64,000 nt of DNA from an uncultured Clostridia bacterium (GTDB lineage: Bacteria > Bacillota > Clostridia > TANB77 > CAG-508), in contig CAKPOF010000004.1 in the NCBI GenBank assembly GCA_934169725.1, forward strand, positions 62,001-126,000, read 5' to 3'. The notes below the pieces were generated by a model that was not told the origin of the DNA, made no database searches, and saw only the letters and a program-made list of their open reading frames with translations. Position numbers and translations under genes: made by a program. Shown one piece after another: positions 26,104 through 36,551 of this stretch (its first letter is position 1; every line of letters starts with the position of its first letter).

Positions 26104-26457
26104 TTATGAAATAAGTAAAAGTAACAATAATATAAATAACATATCATCTTTAACATTTTCTTTATATAAAATAAATAAAATAGATAAGATTATTAAATCG
26201 TCTAAATATAGTTTAAATCCTAAAATATCTAATAAAGGTTCTTCTTTATTAGATAAAGCGTCAAGATTAAGGAGAAAAGGACCAAGGTAACTATATTTAG
26301 ATGATTCTTTTTTTTCTATAGAAGGCTCTATATTAATATCATTTTCTATTTTTGGAGCAGTATCTGGATGTGTTTTTTTATTATAACTAATTGGTCTAGA
26401 ATAGTTTGGTGGAATTCTATAAAAAGGAAATCCATATTTAGAAAAATTATTTATCAC
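26104..26457 (-). CDS. Hypothetical membrane protein, second gene of a two-gene minus operon
   Basis: A 117-residue protein: a polar N-terminal half with Pro/Tyr-rich stretches (YGFPFYRIPPNYSRP), then a C-terminal half with hydrophobic segments around residues 84-99 and 103-117 that end the protein. The start is GTG at 26457, overlapping the previous gene's stop by four bases (GTGA), a sign of translational coupling. I recognise no domain. It is cotranscribed with the upstream unknown, so the two probably act together. Confidence 0.7.
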   Translation of the reverse strand: MINNFSKYGFPFYRIPPNYSRPISYNKKTHPDTAPKIENDINIEPSIEKKESSKYSYLGPFLLNLDALSNKEEPLLDILGFKLYLDDLIILSILFILYKENVKDDMLFILLLLLLIS

Positions 26458-26918
26458 TTTGTTTTCTCTCCATTATTATTGTTTTGATTAAATAATTCCA
26501 TAAGGTTAGTCATATTAAGAATCTTAGAATATTGATCAAGTTTATCTTTTTTTTCATTTCTTAAGTAAGGCTTTAAAGATTGAAGTAAATTTGATCTTGG
26601 ATCAGAAGAATTATTCATTTTTTCAATTATGTTTTTCATTTTCATCATAGTATTAATATCGATGTTGTTAAAGTCAAAATTAGATGAATTAGTACGGGAA
26701 TCAGAATTAGAAGTACTAGATGAGGTACTATTATTGTTAGACTCTTGACTAGAAGCATTAGGGGGAGTTGGCGTTGAAGCATTATTGGAGTTCATCATGT
26801 TAGAAAAATTTTTAAGAGCATCTGGTGGAATTTGAGAAATCATATCATTTAAATTTCCATTGTTAAGCATGGAATTTAGTTTATCCATAGTATTTTTATC
26901 AATATTAAAATCATTCAA
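26454..26918 (-). CDS. Hypothetical Asn/Ser-rich protein with a conserved clostridial C-terminal block
   Basis: A 154-residue protein. I prefer the TTG at 26918, six bases behind GAGGTG; a GTG at 26927 would sit on that site. The N-terminus contains a repeated helical pattern (NTMDKLNSMLNNGNLNDMI). A long Asn/Ser/Thr linker (about residues 45-85) follows, and then a well-ordered helical block (MMKMKNIIEKMNNSSDPRSN and SLKPYLRNEKKDKLDQYSKI). This block recurs in uncharacterised clostridial proteins that I cannot name. Low-complexity codons in the linker look genuine. Coupled to the membrane protein downstream. Confidence 0.75.
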   Translation of the reverse strand: MNDFNIDKNTMDKLNSMLNNGNLNDMISQIPPDALKNFSNMMNSNNASTPTPPNASSQESNNNSTSSSTSNSDSRTNSSNFDFNNIDINTMMKMKNIIEKMNNSSDPRSNLLQSLKPYLRNEKKDKLDQYSKILNMTNLMELFNQNNNNGEKTK

Positions 26919-26968
26919 AAAAATCACCTCTTTTAAATATATATTCTAAAAATAAAAATCTATGTAAT

Positions 26969-26997
26969 ATTATATGTAATAAAAAAATGATATGTAA
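26969..26997 (-). promoter_or_regulatory. Promoter for the two-gene minus operon
   Basis: On the minus strand, TTACAT (26997-26992), 17 bases, TATAAT (26974-26969). It lies about 50 bases before the TTG start. Confidence 0.6.
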
Positions 26998-27186
26998 CCA
27001 AAAGATAAAAAAATTAGGGATAGAATATAATTAGAGAAAAAGTGAGAAAATTTTGTAATGAAAATGTAATATAATTATAAAATGTAACTGAAATGTAATT
27101 AACGCAAAATAGATATACATAAAAATAAAAAAGTAAACTAGGTCAAATAAAATATTAAAAAAATATCAAAAAAAATGCGAAAAAGG

Positions 27187-27215
27187 TTGAAAAATCAATA
27201 AAAAGAAGATATAAT
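27187..27215 (+). promoter_or_regulatory. Promoter of the first surface-protein module
   Basis: TTGAAA (27187-27192), 17 bases, TATAAT (27210-27215). The leader to the ATG at 27293 is about 70 bases and AT-rich. Confidence 0.75.
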
Positions 27216-27292
27216 AAATTATAGGTATAATTATAAAATTATAATGCTGAATTGTGATTAAGAGCAAAAAAAGTTTCGGAGGAGGTACCAAT

Positions 27293-30200
27293 ATGAAAAA
27301 CAAAATTTTTAAAATTAGTGTAGCTATAATGTTAATAATGACACTAACTATGACTAATTTTATATTTTTGGGTGCAAGTCTTGTATCTTATGCAGCAGAT
27401 AATGCAAGTACTAACAACAAAAATATAGAATTTAGTGCGTTTTTTAAGGATAGTGATGGTAATAGATTAACCACACTAGAAAGAACAGAAGACATGAAAG
27501 ATATATCTTTATATCTATCTGTTAATGTTAATAAAGAAGGATTTTTTACAGGAGATGTAGAATTATCTAATGCAAACTTTACTTTTGCAAGTTGTGATAA
27601 CCAAGCTGTAAGTAAAGTTGAAAGCAACAAGATACATCTAAATCAATTAAATGCAGGAACATCAACAGAAGTAGAAATAAAAATAACTCCTACAGATAAA
27701 GATGTATTTGACTTAAATATGTTAAATATTGAAAGTGAATTAAAATTAACAGGTATCTACAGAGATAGTAGAGAAAAAGACATAAAAATAGATGCAACAA
27801 GAAAAGTTAATTTAAAATTGGCAGAAACAAATTCTAATACTGATGTTGAAAATAGTTTAAAAGTAATTACAAATAAAGTGTTAAAAGTATCAGGTGAAGA
27901 TAAAAGAGTTGTTCAAATTTCAATGAATATGGGATTAAAAAATAACAATTATCCTATAAAAGAAATATATACAACAGTAAATGTTCCAGAAATAAATGGA
28001 AAAATGCCAGAAGTATCAAAAGAAGTTAACTTAAACACAATGACAGCATCTGAATATAAAAATGAAAATGGATATGCAGAAATAACATTAAAAAATGAAA
28101 AAACAGAAACAAATAGTGTAAAATGGAAAAAACAAGGAAATGAAAATGTTATTCTTACATATATATATGATGCAAATGTTGACTTATCTAATATAGACAT
28201 AACAGCACAAGAAAAAGTAAGTTTATATAATGATAAAGAAATAACTTCAAATGAAGGAAAAGTAAAATTATCAAATGAAGAAATAGATTCAGCAATAGAA
28301 GTAAAAACATCTAATTCAGAAAACAGTATATATAAAGGAAAACTTTATTCATCAATTGATAAACAAATAGAAAGTACAACAACATTAGATGTTAATTTAG
28401 CAAATGTAGAAGAATATATTTCTATAAAAGAAGAAAATAGTAAATACCAAGTAAATGAAAATGAAGCAAATGCTAATGTATATTATAATAAAACCACTAT
28501 AAATAAAGATAGCTTTACTAAATTATTTGGTGAAGATGGAACATTAACAATAAGCAATGAAAATGGAGAAGCACTAGCTGTAATATCAAAAGATACTGAT
28601 ACAGATGAAAATGGAAATGTAGTAATAGATTATACAGGTAGAGAACCACAATCAATAGCAATAAAAACATCTACACCAAAGGCAGAAGGTACATTAGAAA
28701 TTAAACATGTTAAAACAATAAAACCAATAGACATTAATACAATGAAAGCTGCTAACAAAATTGTTTCAAAAGTTGTATATGGATATAACAATTATAATCA
28801 AGGAAATGCAACATATACAAAAGGAATAGAAACAGAAGCAAATGCAGAAATAGAATTAAAAGAAACATCAACAGAAGCAAGATTAGAACTAAATAGAGAT
28901 TCATTATCAACAGTTGTTTCTAATAATATAGAAATGAAATTAGTTTTAAAAACAGATGATGAATCAAAAGATTTATATAAAAATCCAATATTTAGAATAG
29001 AATTACCAGAACAAGTAGAAAGCATTCAAATTAATAAAGTTGATTTATTATATGAAGATGAATTAAAAATTGCTAGTTGTACAACAGATGGAAGATACAT
29101 TAATCTTAAATTAAATGGAGAACAAACTTCTTATAAAGCTCAATCAATAGAAGGGGCAAATGTAATAATAGATGCAACAATAAATGTTAATAAAACATCA
29201 ATTGCAAAACCAGAATCAATAAATGTATTATATAGAAACGAAAAAGCTAATGCATATGCAAATGGAGAAGAAGTAGGAAGAACATCTAAAGATATAGAAG
29301 TAGTTGCACCAAAAGATGTAACAGCTATAAATAGTATAAAAGCATTAAATGTAGAAACAGTTGGAGAAAATGATACTAATAATGTAAGCTTACAAAGAGG
29401 AACAAATAGTAAACAAGTAGAAGTGAATTTTGAAGTTATAAATAATAATGAAGAAAATGTACAAAATGTTAATTTAATGGGAACATTCCCAACAAAAACA
29501 GATGAAAACAATATTGATATAAAAGTTGTAGATGGAATAAAAGTTGATAATAGCAAAGTATATTATACAGAAAATGAAAATGCTACATCAGATTTAGGAA
29601 ATTCTGCAAATGGATGGAAAGAAGAAATATCAAATCCAGAAACAGTAAAAAAATATTTAGTTGTTATGGATCAAATAGATTCAAGAACATCTGTAAATGG
29701 ATCATATACAATAGATATACCAGAAAATCTAGAATATAACCAAACAGCAAAAGAAGGATATGAAGTATCATATTTAAAAGGACAAGCACAAAATGCAAAT
29801 ACAGTAAAAGCAACAACAATTTCAATGGAAACTGGAGTTGGACCAAAACTAGAAAGTAAATTAACAGCAACAGTAGGTGGACAAGAATTAACTGATACAA
29901 GCAAAGTAAAATCAGGAGAAGTTATAAAATACAAAGTACAAGTATCAAATGTAGGTTCAGAAGATGTAACAAATGTAAAAGTTACAGGACAAATACCAGA
30001 AGGAACATTTTTAGTACAACCAGTTGACAACTATGAATATGCAGGAACTGCATATTACAAAAGTGTAAAAGCAGATAATTATGAAACAACAATAGATAGC
30101 CTTAAAAAAGGTGAAGTTAAATATGTTGAATATGAAGTTATGGTTAGCACAAATACAGCAGATAATACATCAATAGCTAATACAGTTAAAATTAATTATT

Positions 30201-32218
30201 CAGATGTTAACCAAAATACTAATGAATCAAAAGTTTCTTCAGAAACTGGAAACTTAAGAGCAATGGTAAAAAGAATTACTGATAGAAATGCTAGTTTATA
30301 TGAAGGTGAAAGTGTAAAATATTTTGCAATTATAAAAAATACTTCATCAAGTCAAATAGATAATGTAAAAGTAAAAACCAATAAATCTGATAATTTAACA
30401 GTAGAAACATTAAAAATAATAACAGGTTTAAAAGATGAAGAGATATCTAACGACGATATGGTATTAACAGACTCATCTCAAAAAGATAATTCTGAAGAGC
30501 CAGATTCAGAAGAAACTGGAGATGGAACAGATGATAGCACAGAGGTAAATTCTGAAGAAATAAACTATGAAAATGAAGTTAATATAGGAACTATAAAACC
30601 AGGAGAAGTAAAAGTATTGTCTTATGGTATGCAAATAGGAAAAGCAGATAATAACGCATCTGAAATTTCAGTAGTTGCGTCTGATGGACAAAAGGAATAT
30701 AAGTCAAACGTATGGTCAGATAAAATAAATAGTTTTGATGTTAATATGTCAATAGAATCAAATACAGAAAGCAAATATGTTAGTTCAGGAGACCAAATAA
30801 CATATACAATTAAAATAAAAAATAATGGAAAATCTGCAACGTCTGGAATAACTTTAAATGACGAAATTCCAGGAGCATTAACAATAAATAAAGTTTTAGT
30901 AGATGGTAATGAAAAAACAGTGAATTCAAATAATGTATATGCTGGAATCGTAGTACCAGCAAATTCAGAAAAAGTTGTAAATATAGAAACAACAGTTGAT
31001 TATTCAGAATCAAGAACATCAGCAGAAACAATTACGAATAAAGCAGTAGCATTATTAGATGATGAACAAATAGCAACAACATCTGAAATAAATCATATAA
31101 TAAAAGCTGATGCAACAGAGGATAATAGCAATGATGACAATAATAATAGCAATAACAACGGCAATAATGGAGAAAACAATGGAAATATTGCTAATGGTAG
31201 TCAAATGATAAGTGGTGTAGCTTGGTATGATGAAAATGGAGATGGAAAGAAAGACAGTGGAGAAAAAACATTAAGTGGTATTACAGTTAAGTTATTAAAT
31301 GTAAATACAAATCAATATGTAAAAACATCTTCAGGAGATGACTTACAAACAACTACAAATGAAAATGGAGCATATGTGTTAGATAATATTGCAAGTGGAA
31401 AATATGTAGTAGTATTTGATTATGATAAAAATCAATATTCATTAACTAAATATAAAGTTGATGGTGCAGGAGAATCTGTAAATTCTAATACAAGATTAAA
31501 TGAATTAACAATAGGTGATTCAAAACAAGAAGTAGCATCAACAGATATAATTAATATAGACCAAGAAAATATTTCAGATATAAATATAGGATTAATACAA
31601 TTAAAGAATTTCGATTTAAAATTAGATAAATTTGTAAATAAAATAATGGTTCAAAATTCTGCAGGAACAACAGTAAAAGAATATAACAATACAACAACTG
31701 CAAAAATTGAGTTAGATGCTAAACAAATAAAAGGTTCAACAATTATAGTAGAATACAACATTGTAGTAACAAATGTTGGAGAAGTTGCAGGTTATGCAAG
31801 AAATATAGCAGATTATATGCCAAGTGATTTGAACTTCAGTTCTGAAATGAACAAAGATTGGTATAAAAAAGACAATACATTATACACAACTAGTATAGGT
31901 AATGATGTTATTAACCCTGGTGAATCAAAAACAGTAACATTAACATTGACAAAAACAATGGGTGAAGATAATGTTGTTGCAAGAAACAGTGCAGAAATTT
32001 ATGAAGCTTATAATGATTTAGGATTAAAAGATAGCAATTCAACACCAGGAAATAAAGCAAATGGAGAAAATGATATGGGATCAGCAGATGTAATCGTAAG
32101 TATTAGAACTGGTGGAGTAATTTATATGACAATAGGAATTGTTATAGCAGTAGTATTAGTAGCTGGAATTACAGCTGGAATAATAGTAAAAAGAAAAAAT
32201 TTAAAAGGTGAAGAATAG
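27293..32218 (+). CDS. Giant secreted adhesin-like protein A1 (repeat-rich, SdrD-B-like domain, C-terminal membrane anchor)
   Basis: A 1,641-residue surface protein. I start at ATG 27293 behind GGAGGAGG; the in-frame GTG 39 bases upstream has no site. Signal peptide about residues 1-34 (cleavage after SYA/YAA). The long N-terminal two-thirds is Thr/Asn/Glu-rich with immunoglobulin-like strands. DUF11-like units (patterns like YKVQVSNVGSEDVTNVKV) lie near 868-906 and 1154-1205. An Asn/Asp linker follows (about 1272-1303), then an SdrD B-like domain (GVAWYDENGDGKKDSGEKTL, about 1305-1420), then another DUF11-like unit containing VTNVGEVAGYARNIADYMPS. A membrane segment (about 1607-1629) and basic tail end it. 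There is no sortase motif, so a membrane anchor is inferred. It is the first gene of module 1 with B1 17 bases downstream. The homologous A2 is at 36552. Confidence 0.85.
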   Translation: MKNKIFKISVAIMLIMTLTMTNFIFLGASLVSYAADNASTNNKNIEFSAFFKDSDGNRLTTLERTEDMKDISLYLSVNVNKEGFFTGDVELSNANFTFASCDNQAVSKVESNKIHLNQLNAGTSTEVEIKITPTDKDVFDLNMLNIESELKLTGIYRDSREKDIKIDATRKVNLKLAETNSNTDVENSLKVITNKVLKVSGEDKRVVQISMNMGLKNNNYPIKEIYTTVNVPEINGKMPEVSKEVNLNTMTASEYKNENGYAEITLKNEKTETNSVKWKKQGNENVILTYIYDANVDLSNIDITAQEKVSLYNDKEITSNEGKVKLSNEEIDSAIEVKTSNSENSIYKGKLYSSIDKQIESTTTLDVNLANVEEYISIKEENSKYQVNENEANANVYYNKTTINKDSFTKLFGEDGTLTISNENGEALAVISKDTDTDENGNVVIDYTGREPQSIAIKTSTPKAEGTLEIKHVKTIKPIDINTMKAANKIVSKVVYGYNNYNQGNATYTKGIETEANAEIELKETSTEARLELNRDSLSTVVSNNIEMKLVLKTDDESKDLYKNPIFRIELPEQVESIQINKVDLLYEDELKIASCTTDGRYINLKLNGEQTSYKAQSIEGANVIIDATINVNKTSIAKPESINVLYRNEKANAYANGEEVGRTSKDIEVVAPKDVTAINSIKALNVETVGENDTNNVSLQRGTNSKQVEVNFEVINNNEENVQNVNLMGTFPTKTDENNIDIKVVDGIKVDNSKVYYTENENATSDLGNSANGWKEEISNPETVKKYLVVMDQIDSRTSVNGSYTIDIPENLEYNQTAKEGYEVSYLKGQAQNANTVKATTISMETGVGPKLESKLTATVGGQELTDTSKVKSGEVIKYKVQVSNVGSEDVTNVKVTGQIPEGTFLVQPVDNYEYAGTAYYKSVKADNYETTIDSLKKGEVKYVEYEVMVSTNTADNTSIANTVKINYSDVNQNTNESKVSSETGNLRAMVKRITDRNASLYEGESVKYFAIIKNTSSSQIDNVKVKTNKSDNLTVETLKIITGLKDEEISNDDMVLTDSSQKDNSEEPDSEETGDGTDDSTEVNSEEINYENEVNIGTIKPGEVKVLSYGMQIGKADNNASEISVVASDGQKEYKSNVWSDKINSFDVNMSIESNTESKYVSSGDQITYTIKIKNNGKSATSGITLNDEIPGALTINKVLVDGNEKTVNSNNVYAGIVVPANSEKVVNIETTVDYSESRTSAETITNKAVALLDDEQIATTSEINHIIKADATEDNSNDDNNNSNNNGNNGENNGNIANGSQMISGVAWYDENGDGKKDSGEKTLSGITVKLLNVNTNQYVKTSSGDDLQTTTNENGAYVLDNIASGKYVVVFDYDKNQYSLTKYKVDGAGESVNSNTRLNELTIGDSKQEVASTDIINIDQENISDINIGLIQLKNFDLKLDKFVNKIMVQNSAGTTVKEYNNTTTAKIELDAKQIKGSTIIVEYNIVVTNVGEVAGYARNIADYMPSDLNFSSEMNKDWYKKDNTLYTTSIGNDVINPGESKTVTLTLTKTMGEDNVVARNSAEIYEAYNDLGLKDSNSTPGNKANGENDMGSADVIVSIRTGGVIYMTIGIVIAVVLVAGITAGIIVKRKNLKGEE

Positions 32219-32235
32219 AAAGGGGGGGAGAGTTA

Positions 32236-35200
32236 ATGAGTAAAATGAAAAAATATTTTGCAGAAATAGTTATATTGATGATATCTATAATATGTCTTTT
32301 GAGTAATTTTTCAGGAGTAAAGGCAGCATCTGAATATAAATGGAGTAGTAAATACAAATTAGGAAAAACATTCTTTATTGACTATTCATCATATGAAGGT
32401 CATAAAACATTGTTTTGTGTTGAAAAAAACCAACATCAATATTCAGAAGGAAGAAACTATAAGATTATTGGTATAGCAGATATAACAGGTTTAGATGCAA
32501 CAATAAAAACAAATAAGCATAAAGATGGTATAAAGAAAAATGGTTTAGGAAGAAATGCTAAATTAGCATACATAATATCTCAAAGTAAACATGCTGATGC
32601 TCAAGATGGAGTATGGCAATATATAAAAACATGGATAAAACATGTAGGTAAAGATGCAGGAATACCAGCAAATTTTGCAACTAGATATACAACAGATAAT
32701 GGTGAAGATGTTGTAGATGATGCAGATTCATATATGGATAAATTAAAGAAAGCAGATATTGAAAATAAAACAAATAAAAATGCAATAAAGGTTGAATCAT
32801 ATAATAATCAATATAAAATTGGTCCATTTAAATGGAAATTTAACACAGCTTTATCAGAAATTACAGTATATGGAAAGAAAGACGATAAAGATAATCAAAA
32901 AATTTCAGGGGTTAAATTTGCACAATATAAGAATAAGACTTTAGAAAAAGTGTCTGTAAAAAATATAAAATCAGATAAGGATTTCTATTTATTAATTCCA
33001 AGTAATGGAAATTATACAGAAATTCAAAAAATTACAGCAAAAAGCGAAATAACAACAGAAGGAGCAAAAATATATTTTCTTCAATGTGTTGAAGAAAGTT
33101 GGCAAAACATAATTGCTGCAAACCCAAAACCAGGAAAGGCAGTATTAGCAGATCTTACTGATAAAACTACAATACCACTATTAGGAAACTTAAAAGTTGA
33201 AAAAGTAATTAAAGGAGCTACAGATAAAAAATTATCAGGAGTAGGATTTATAATTCAAAAAACTGAAGAACCTAATAAAGGAAAATATGTAAAGAAAAAT
33301 GGAAATAATATTGAATATGTATCAGAAGAAAGTGATGCTACAGAATTTGTAACAGGAACAGATGGAACATTTAAAGTTGACAACCTACTTTTAGGAAAAT
33401 ATAAATTGATGGAAAAAACAGTTCCATATTATGGATTTGAAAAAGTAGATTCAGAGGTAGAAGTTAAAGCACCAACAAATTCAACTACAGGAAGATATAC
33501 AACAAAACAAATTGGAAATGAACAAAAATATATAAAACTTTCTGGTTATGTATGGGTAGATGGAACTGATGGAAAGAATTCTAAGCCAAATTATTATTAT
33601 GATTATGATAATAATAGTGATCAACTATTAGAAAATGTAAAAGTTGAGTTAGTAGACAAAACAAATGGTTCAGTAGTAAAATCTACAACAACTAAAAAAA
33701 TAAGTGATGGTAATGGAAAAGACGGACAAATATTAAGATATTATCAATTTACAGAGGTAGAAACTGAAAACTTAGATAAATATTATGTTAGATTCACATA
33801 TGATGGATTAACATATAAAACTGTACCAGCAAATATTAATGCTAATAATGGTTCAAAAGCTATAGAAAATAGTAATGATAGAACAGAATTTAATAACAAA
33901 TTTAGTGTTGTACAAGGAGTTTCAGAAACAACTGGAGAGACATTAGATCAAAATGGAAATAAAGCATATGATTTATCATATACCAAAGATAAAGAACAAC
34001 ATACATCAACATTAAATAATAATGGATTACCAACAGGACAATTCCCAATAACTGCAAATACAAGTAATGCAGGATATGATATAAAATCACACTTTACATA
34101 TGGACAAGAAGAAATACCATATATCAACCTAGGATTAGTAAAAAAAGAACAACCAGATTTAGCTTTAATAAAAGATATGCAAAATGTACGATTATCTGTA
34201 AATGGATATGAACATGTTTATGAATATGCTCAAAGATTTAAAAATCAAGGTGGGTATGGAGACGGATTTAATGTAGGTGTTAAATTCGGAACAGGAAATT
34301 ATGATAAACCATATACAAGAGCAATATATAAATCTGATTATGAATATGTAAATGAAGCTGATGCGTCAAAAGAATTGAAAGTATATATAACATATAGAAT
34401 AGCAGTAAGAAATGAGTCAACAAATTTAGTATCACAAGTAAATAGCTTAGTAGATTATTATGATAGCACTTACCAAAATGCTAAAAAAGGTTCAGGAGTT
34501 AATGAAAAAGGTGAACTTACAGGTGATGTAGAAACACTAACAACTGAAAGATATAATGACAAATATTCAAAAGCTATAATAAACATGAATACAAAAATAG
34601 AAGCAGAAAAACAAGAAGAAATATATGTACAATTTGAGTTAAGCAGAACGGCAGTAGCAAGTTTATTACAAGATCAAACAACATTAGACAATGTAGTTGA
34701 AATAAATTCATATACAACATTTGGTAAAGATAATGAAGGAAATCTATATGTACGTGCTGGTGTAGATGTAGATTCAAATCCAGGAAATGCAATTCCAGGA
34801 GATAAATCAACATATGAAGATGATACAGACTCAAGTCCATCATTAAAATTAGAATTAGCTGACGCAAGAGAATTAACAGGTAAAGTATTCTTAGATTCAA
34901 CTGATCGTGAACTAAAAGTAGGACAAGTAAGAGAAGGTGATGGTAAATACACAGATGGTGAAAAAGGAATTAAAGATGTAAATATTACATTTAAAGAAAA
35001 TACTGGAAGTGGAAAAACATACACAGCTACAACAGATGAAAATGGTGACTTCATTATTAAAGATTATATACCAGGTGATTATACATTAACATATACATGG
35101 GGAGATAAAACATATACAGTACAAAATTATAAAGGAACAATATATGATAAAAATAGATATAATCAAAATATAGCTAATAAAGAGTGGTATAAAAATGATG

Positions 35201-36252
35201 TAGAAACTAGATGGACAGATGCAGTAGATAATTATGAAACAAGAAAAGCCATTGATGCTGAACTTACAAAGATTGATAGTGAAACAACACCAACTATAGA
35301 CAAGATGGATTCAACAACACCAACAATGGGAATAGGTGTAGAATATGATACAACAACAACAGCATCATCAGGTGATAAATACACATATGTAATTAAAAAT
35401 ATTGATTTTGGTATTGTTGAAAGAGCAAGACAAAATATCGAACTAGAAAAACGTGTTAAATCAATGAAAGTTACATTAGCAAATGGACAAACATTAGTAA
35501 ACGTAACAATCAATGCTGATGGAAAAATAGAAGGTGAAAAATCTAGTTTAACATATCTTGCACCTTCACCAAGTAATGCAAATGGAACAGTTAGACTTGA
35601 AATGGACAGTGAATTAATTCAAGGTTCAAAGCTAGAAGTTACTTATGAAATAAAAGCAGTTAATAGAAGTGAATTAGATTACATATCTGAAGATTTCTAT
35701 AAATATGGTGAAGTAAAAGGTAGTGTAGTAACTATTAAACCATCAAAGGTTATAGATTACTTAGATAGTGATTGGGATTTCAATTCAGATAATAATTCTG
35801 GATGGATATATGTAAATGCAACAGATGGAGATTTAGAAAGAAATAACATAAAATTAAAATATGATATTAACAATACTAAAAGCATAAAAGACAGAAAAAT
35901 ATTATATACAACAAAATTTGAAAAAGATTTAAAACCTACAGAAGAAGACAAAGTTGAGTTAAATACTTCTAAAATATTAACATCATCAGGAGATATTGAA
36001 TTAGATAATGAGAGTGAAATTATAGAAATTACAAAAACAGGAGGAGGAACTCCAAAAGATTCAACACCAGGTAACTATGTACCAGGTAAAGGACCATATG
36101 AATCAGATGATTCAAGAGCAGAAAAAATAATTATAACACCTAACACAGGTGAAAACCATAATTATATACTTCCAATAGCAGTAATAATGTCAGCATTTAT
36201 CATATTAGGTTCAGGAATAGTATTTATTAAGAAAAAAGTTCTAAATAAATAA
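32236..36252 (+). CDS. Surface protein B1 with thioester-domain-like head and CnaB-like domains
   Basis: A 1,338-residue protein with a signal peptide (about 1-31). The head carries Cys61 in LFCVEK and Gln123 in DAQDGVWQYI. This spacing and context match thioester domains of Gram-positive adhesins (Cys-Gln bond, QxxxW), so a covalent host-binding thioester is plausible. Next are a CnaB/SpaA-type domain (about 318-415; NLKVEKVIKG and GKYKLMEK), an SdrD B-like domain from about 433, conserved module regions (about 635-880), and another SdrD B-like domain (about 880-960). It ends ITPNTGENHNY, a membrane helix and Lys-rich tail: TPNTG fits a variant sortase motif. Cotranscribed with A1, followed by a terminator. 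Confidence 0.82.
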   Translation: MSKMKKYFAEIVILMISIICLLSNFSGVKAASEYKWSSKYKLGKTFFIDYSSYEGHKTLFCVEKNQHQYSEGRNYKIIGIADITGLDATIKTNKHKDGIKKNGLGRNAKLAYIISQSKHADAQDGVWQYIKTWIKHVGKDAGIPANFATRYTTDNGEDVVDDADSYMDKLKKADIENKTNKNAIKVESYNNQYKIGPFKWKFNTALSEITVYGKKDDKDNQKISGVKFAQYKNKTLEKVSVKNIKSDKDFYLLIPSNGNYTEIQKITAKSEITTEGAKIYFLQCVEESWQNIIAANPKPGKAVLADLTDKTTIPLLGNLKVEKVIKGATDKKLSGVGFIIQKTEEPNKGKYVKKNGNNIEYVSEESDATEFVTGTDGTFKVDNLLLGKYKLMEKTVPYYGFEKVDSEVEVKAPTNSTTGRYTTKQIGNEQKYIKLSGYVWVDGTDGKNSKPNYYYDYDNNSDQLLENVKVELVDKTNGSVVKSTTTKKISDGNGKDGQILRYYQFTEVETENLDKYYVRFTYDGLTYKTVPANINANNGSKAIENSNDRTEFNNKFSVVQGVSETTGETLDQNGNKAYDLSYTKDKEQHTSTLNNNGLPTGQFPITANTSNAGYDIKSHFTYGQEEIPYINLGLVKKEQPDLALIKDMQNVRLSVNGYEHVYEYAQRFKNQGGYGDGFNVGVKFGTGNYDKPYTRAIYKSDYEYVNEADASKELKVYITYRIAVRNESTNLVSQVNSLVDYYDSTYQNAKKGSGVNEKGELTGDVETLTTERYNDKYSKAIINMNTKIEAEKQEEIYVQFELSRTAVASLLQDQTTLDNVVEINSYTTFGKDNEGNLYVRAGVDVDSNPGNAIPGDKSTYEDDTDSSPSLKLELADARELTGKVFLDSTDRELKVGQVREGDGKYTDGEKGIKDVNITFKENTGSGKTYTATTDENGDFIIKDYIPGDYTLTYTWGDKTYTVQNYKGTIYDKNRYNQNIANKEWYKNDVETRWTDAVDNYETRKAIDAELTKIDSETTPTIDKMDSTTPTMGIGVEYDTTTTASSGDKYTYVIKNIDFGIVERARQNIELEKRVKSMKVTLANGQTLVNVTINADGKIEGEKSSLTYLAPSPSNANGTVRLEMDSELIQGSKLEVTYEIKAVNRSELDYISEDFYKYGEVKGSVVTIKPSKVIDYLDSDWDFNSDNNSGWIYVNATDGDLERNNIKLKYDINNTKSIKDRKILYTTKFEKDLKPTEEDKVELNTSKILTSSGDIELDNESEIIEITKTGGGTPKDSTPGNYVPGKGPYESDDSRAEKIIITPNTGENHNYILPIAVIMSAFIILGSGIVFIKKKVLNK

Positions 36253-36256
36253 TATA

Positions 36257-36299
36257 TAAAAAAGAAAAAGTAGATTAATATCTGCTTTTTCTTTTTTTG
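36257..36299 (+). terminator. Terminator between the two surface modules
   Basis: AAAAAAGAAAAAGTAGA (36258-36274) pairs with TCTGCTTTTTCTTTTTT (36281-36297), with one G-T pair and a six-base loop, followed by T. Module 2 therefore needs its own promoter. Confidence 0.75.
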
Positions 36300-36491
36300 C
36301 CTTAAAGCTTACGTAAATAAGGGTTTAAATATATTTATAAAAAATTAAAATGAAATCAATAAATATAAAAAAGAGATGTAACAAAAATGTAAAAAAAATT
36401 TAATATTTTCTTGTAAAAAGTAAAAATAATATTTTCCGCAACACGATATATGTCACATTTTGTAATAAACAAAAAATGGAAAAATAAGATA

Positions 36492-36520
36492 TTGATTAAA
36501 AAATAAAGATGAAAGATAAT
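36492..36520 (+). promoter_or_regulatory. Promoter of the second surface-protein module
   Basis: TTGATT (36492-36497), 17 bases, GATAAT (36515-36520), about 30 bases before the ATG at 36552. Confidence 0.6.
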
Positions 36521-36551
36521 AAATTATATTATTGAAATAGTGGGGGATATT

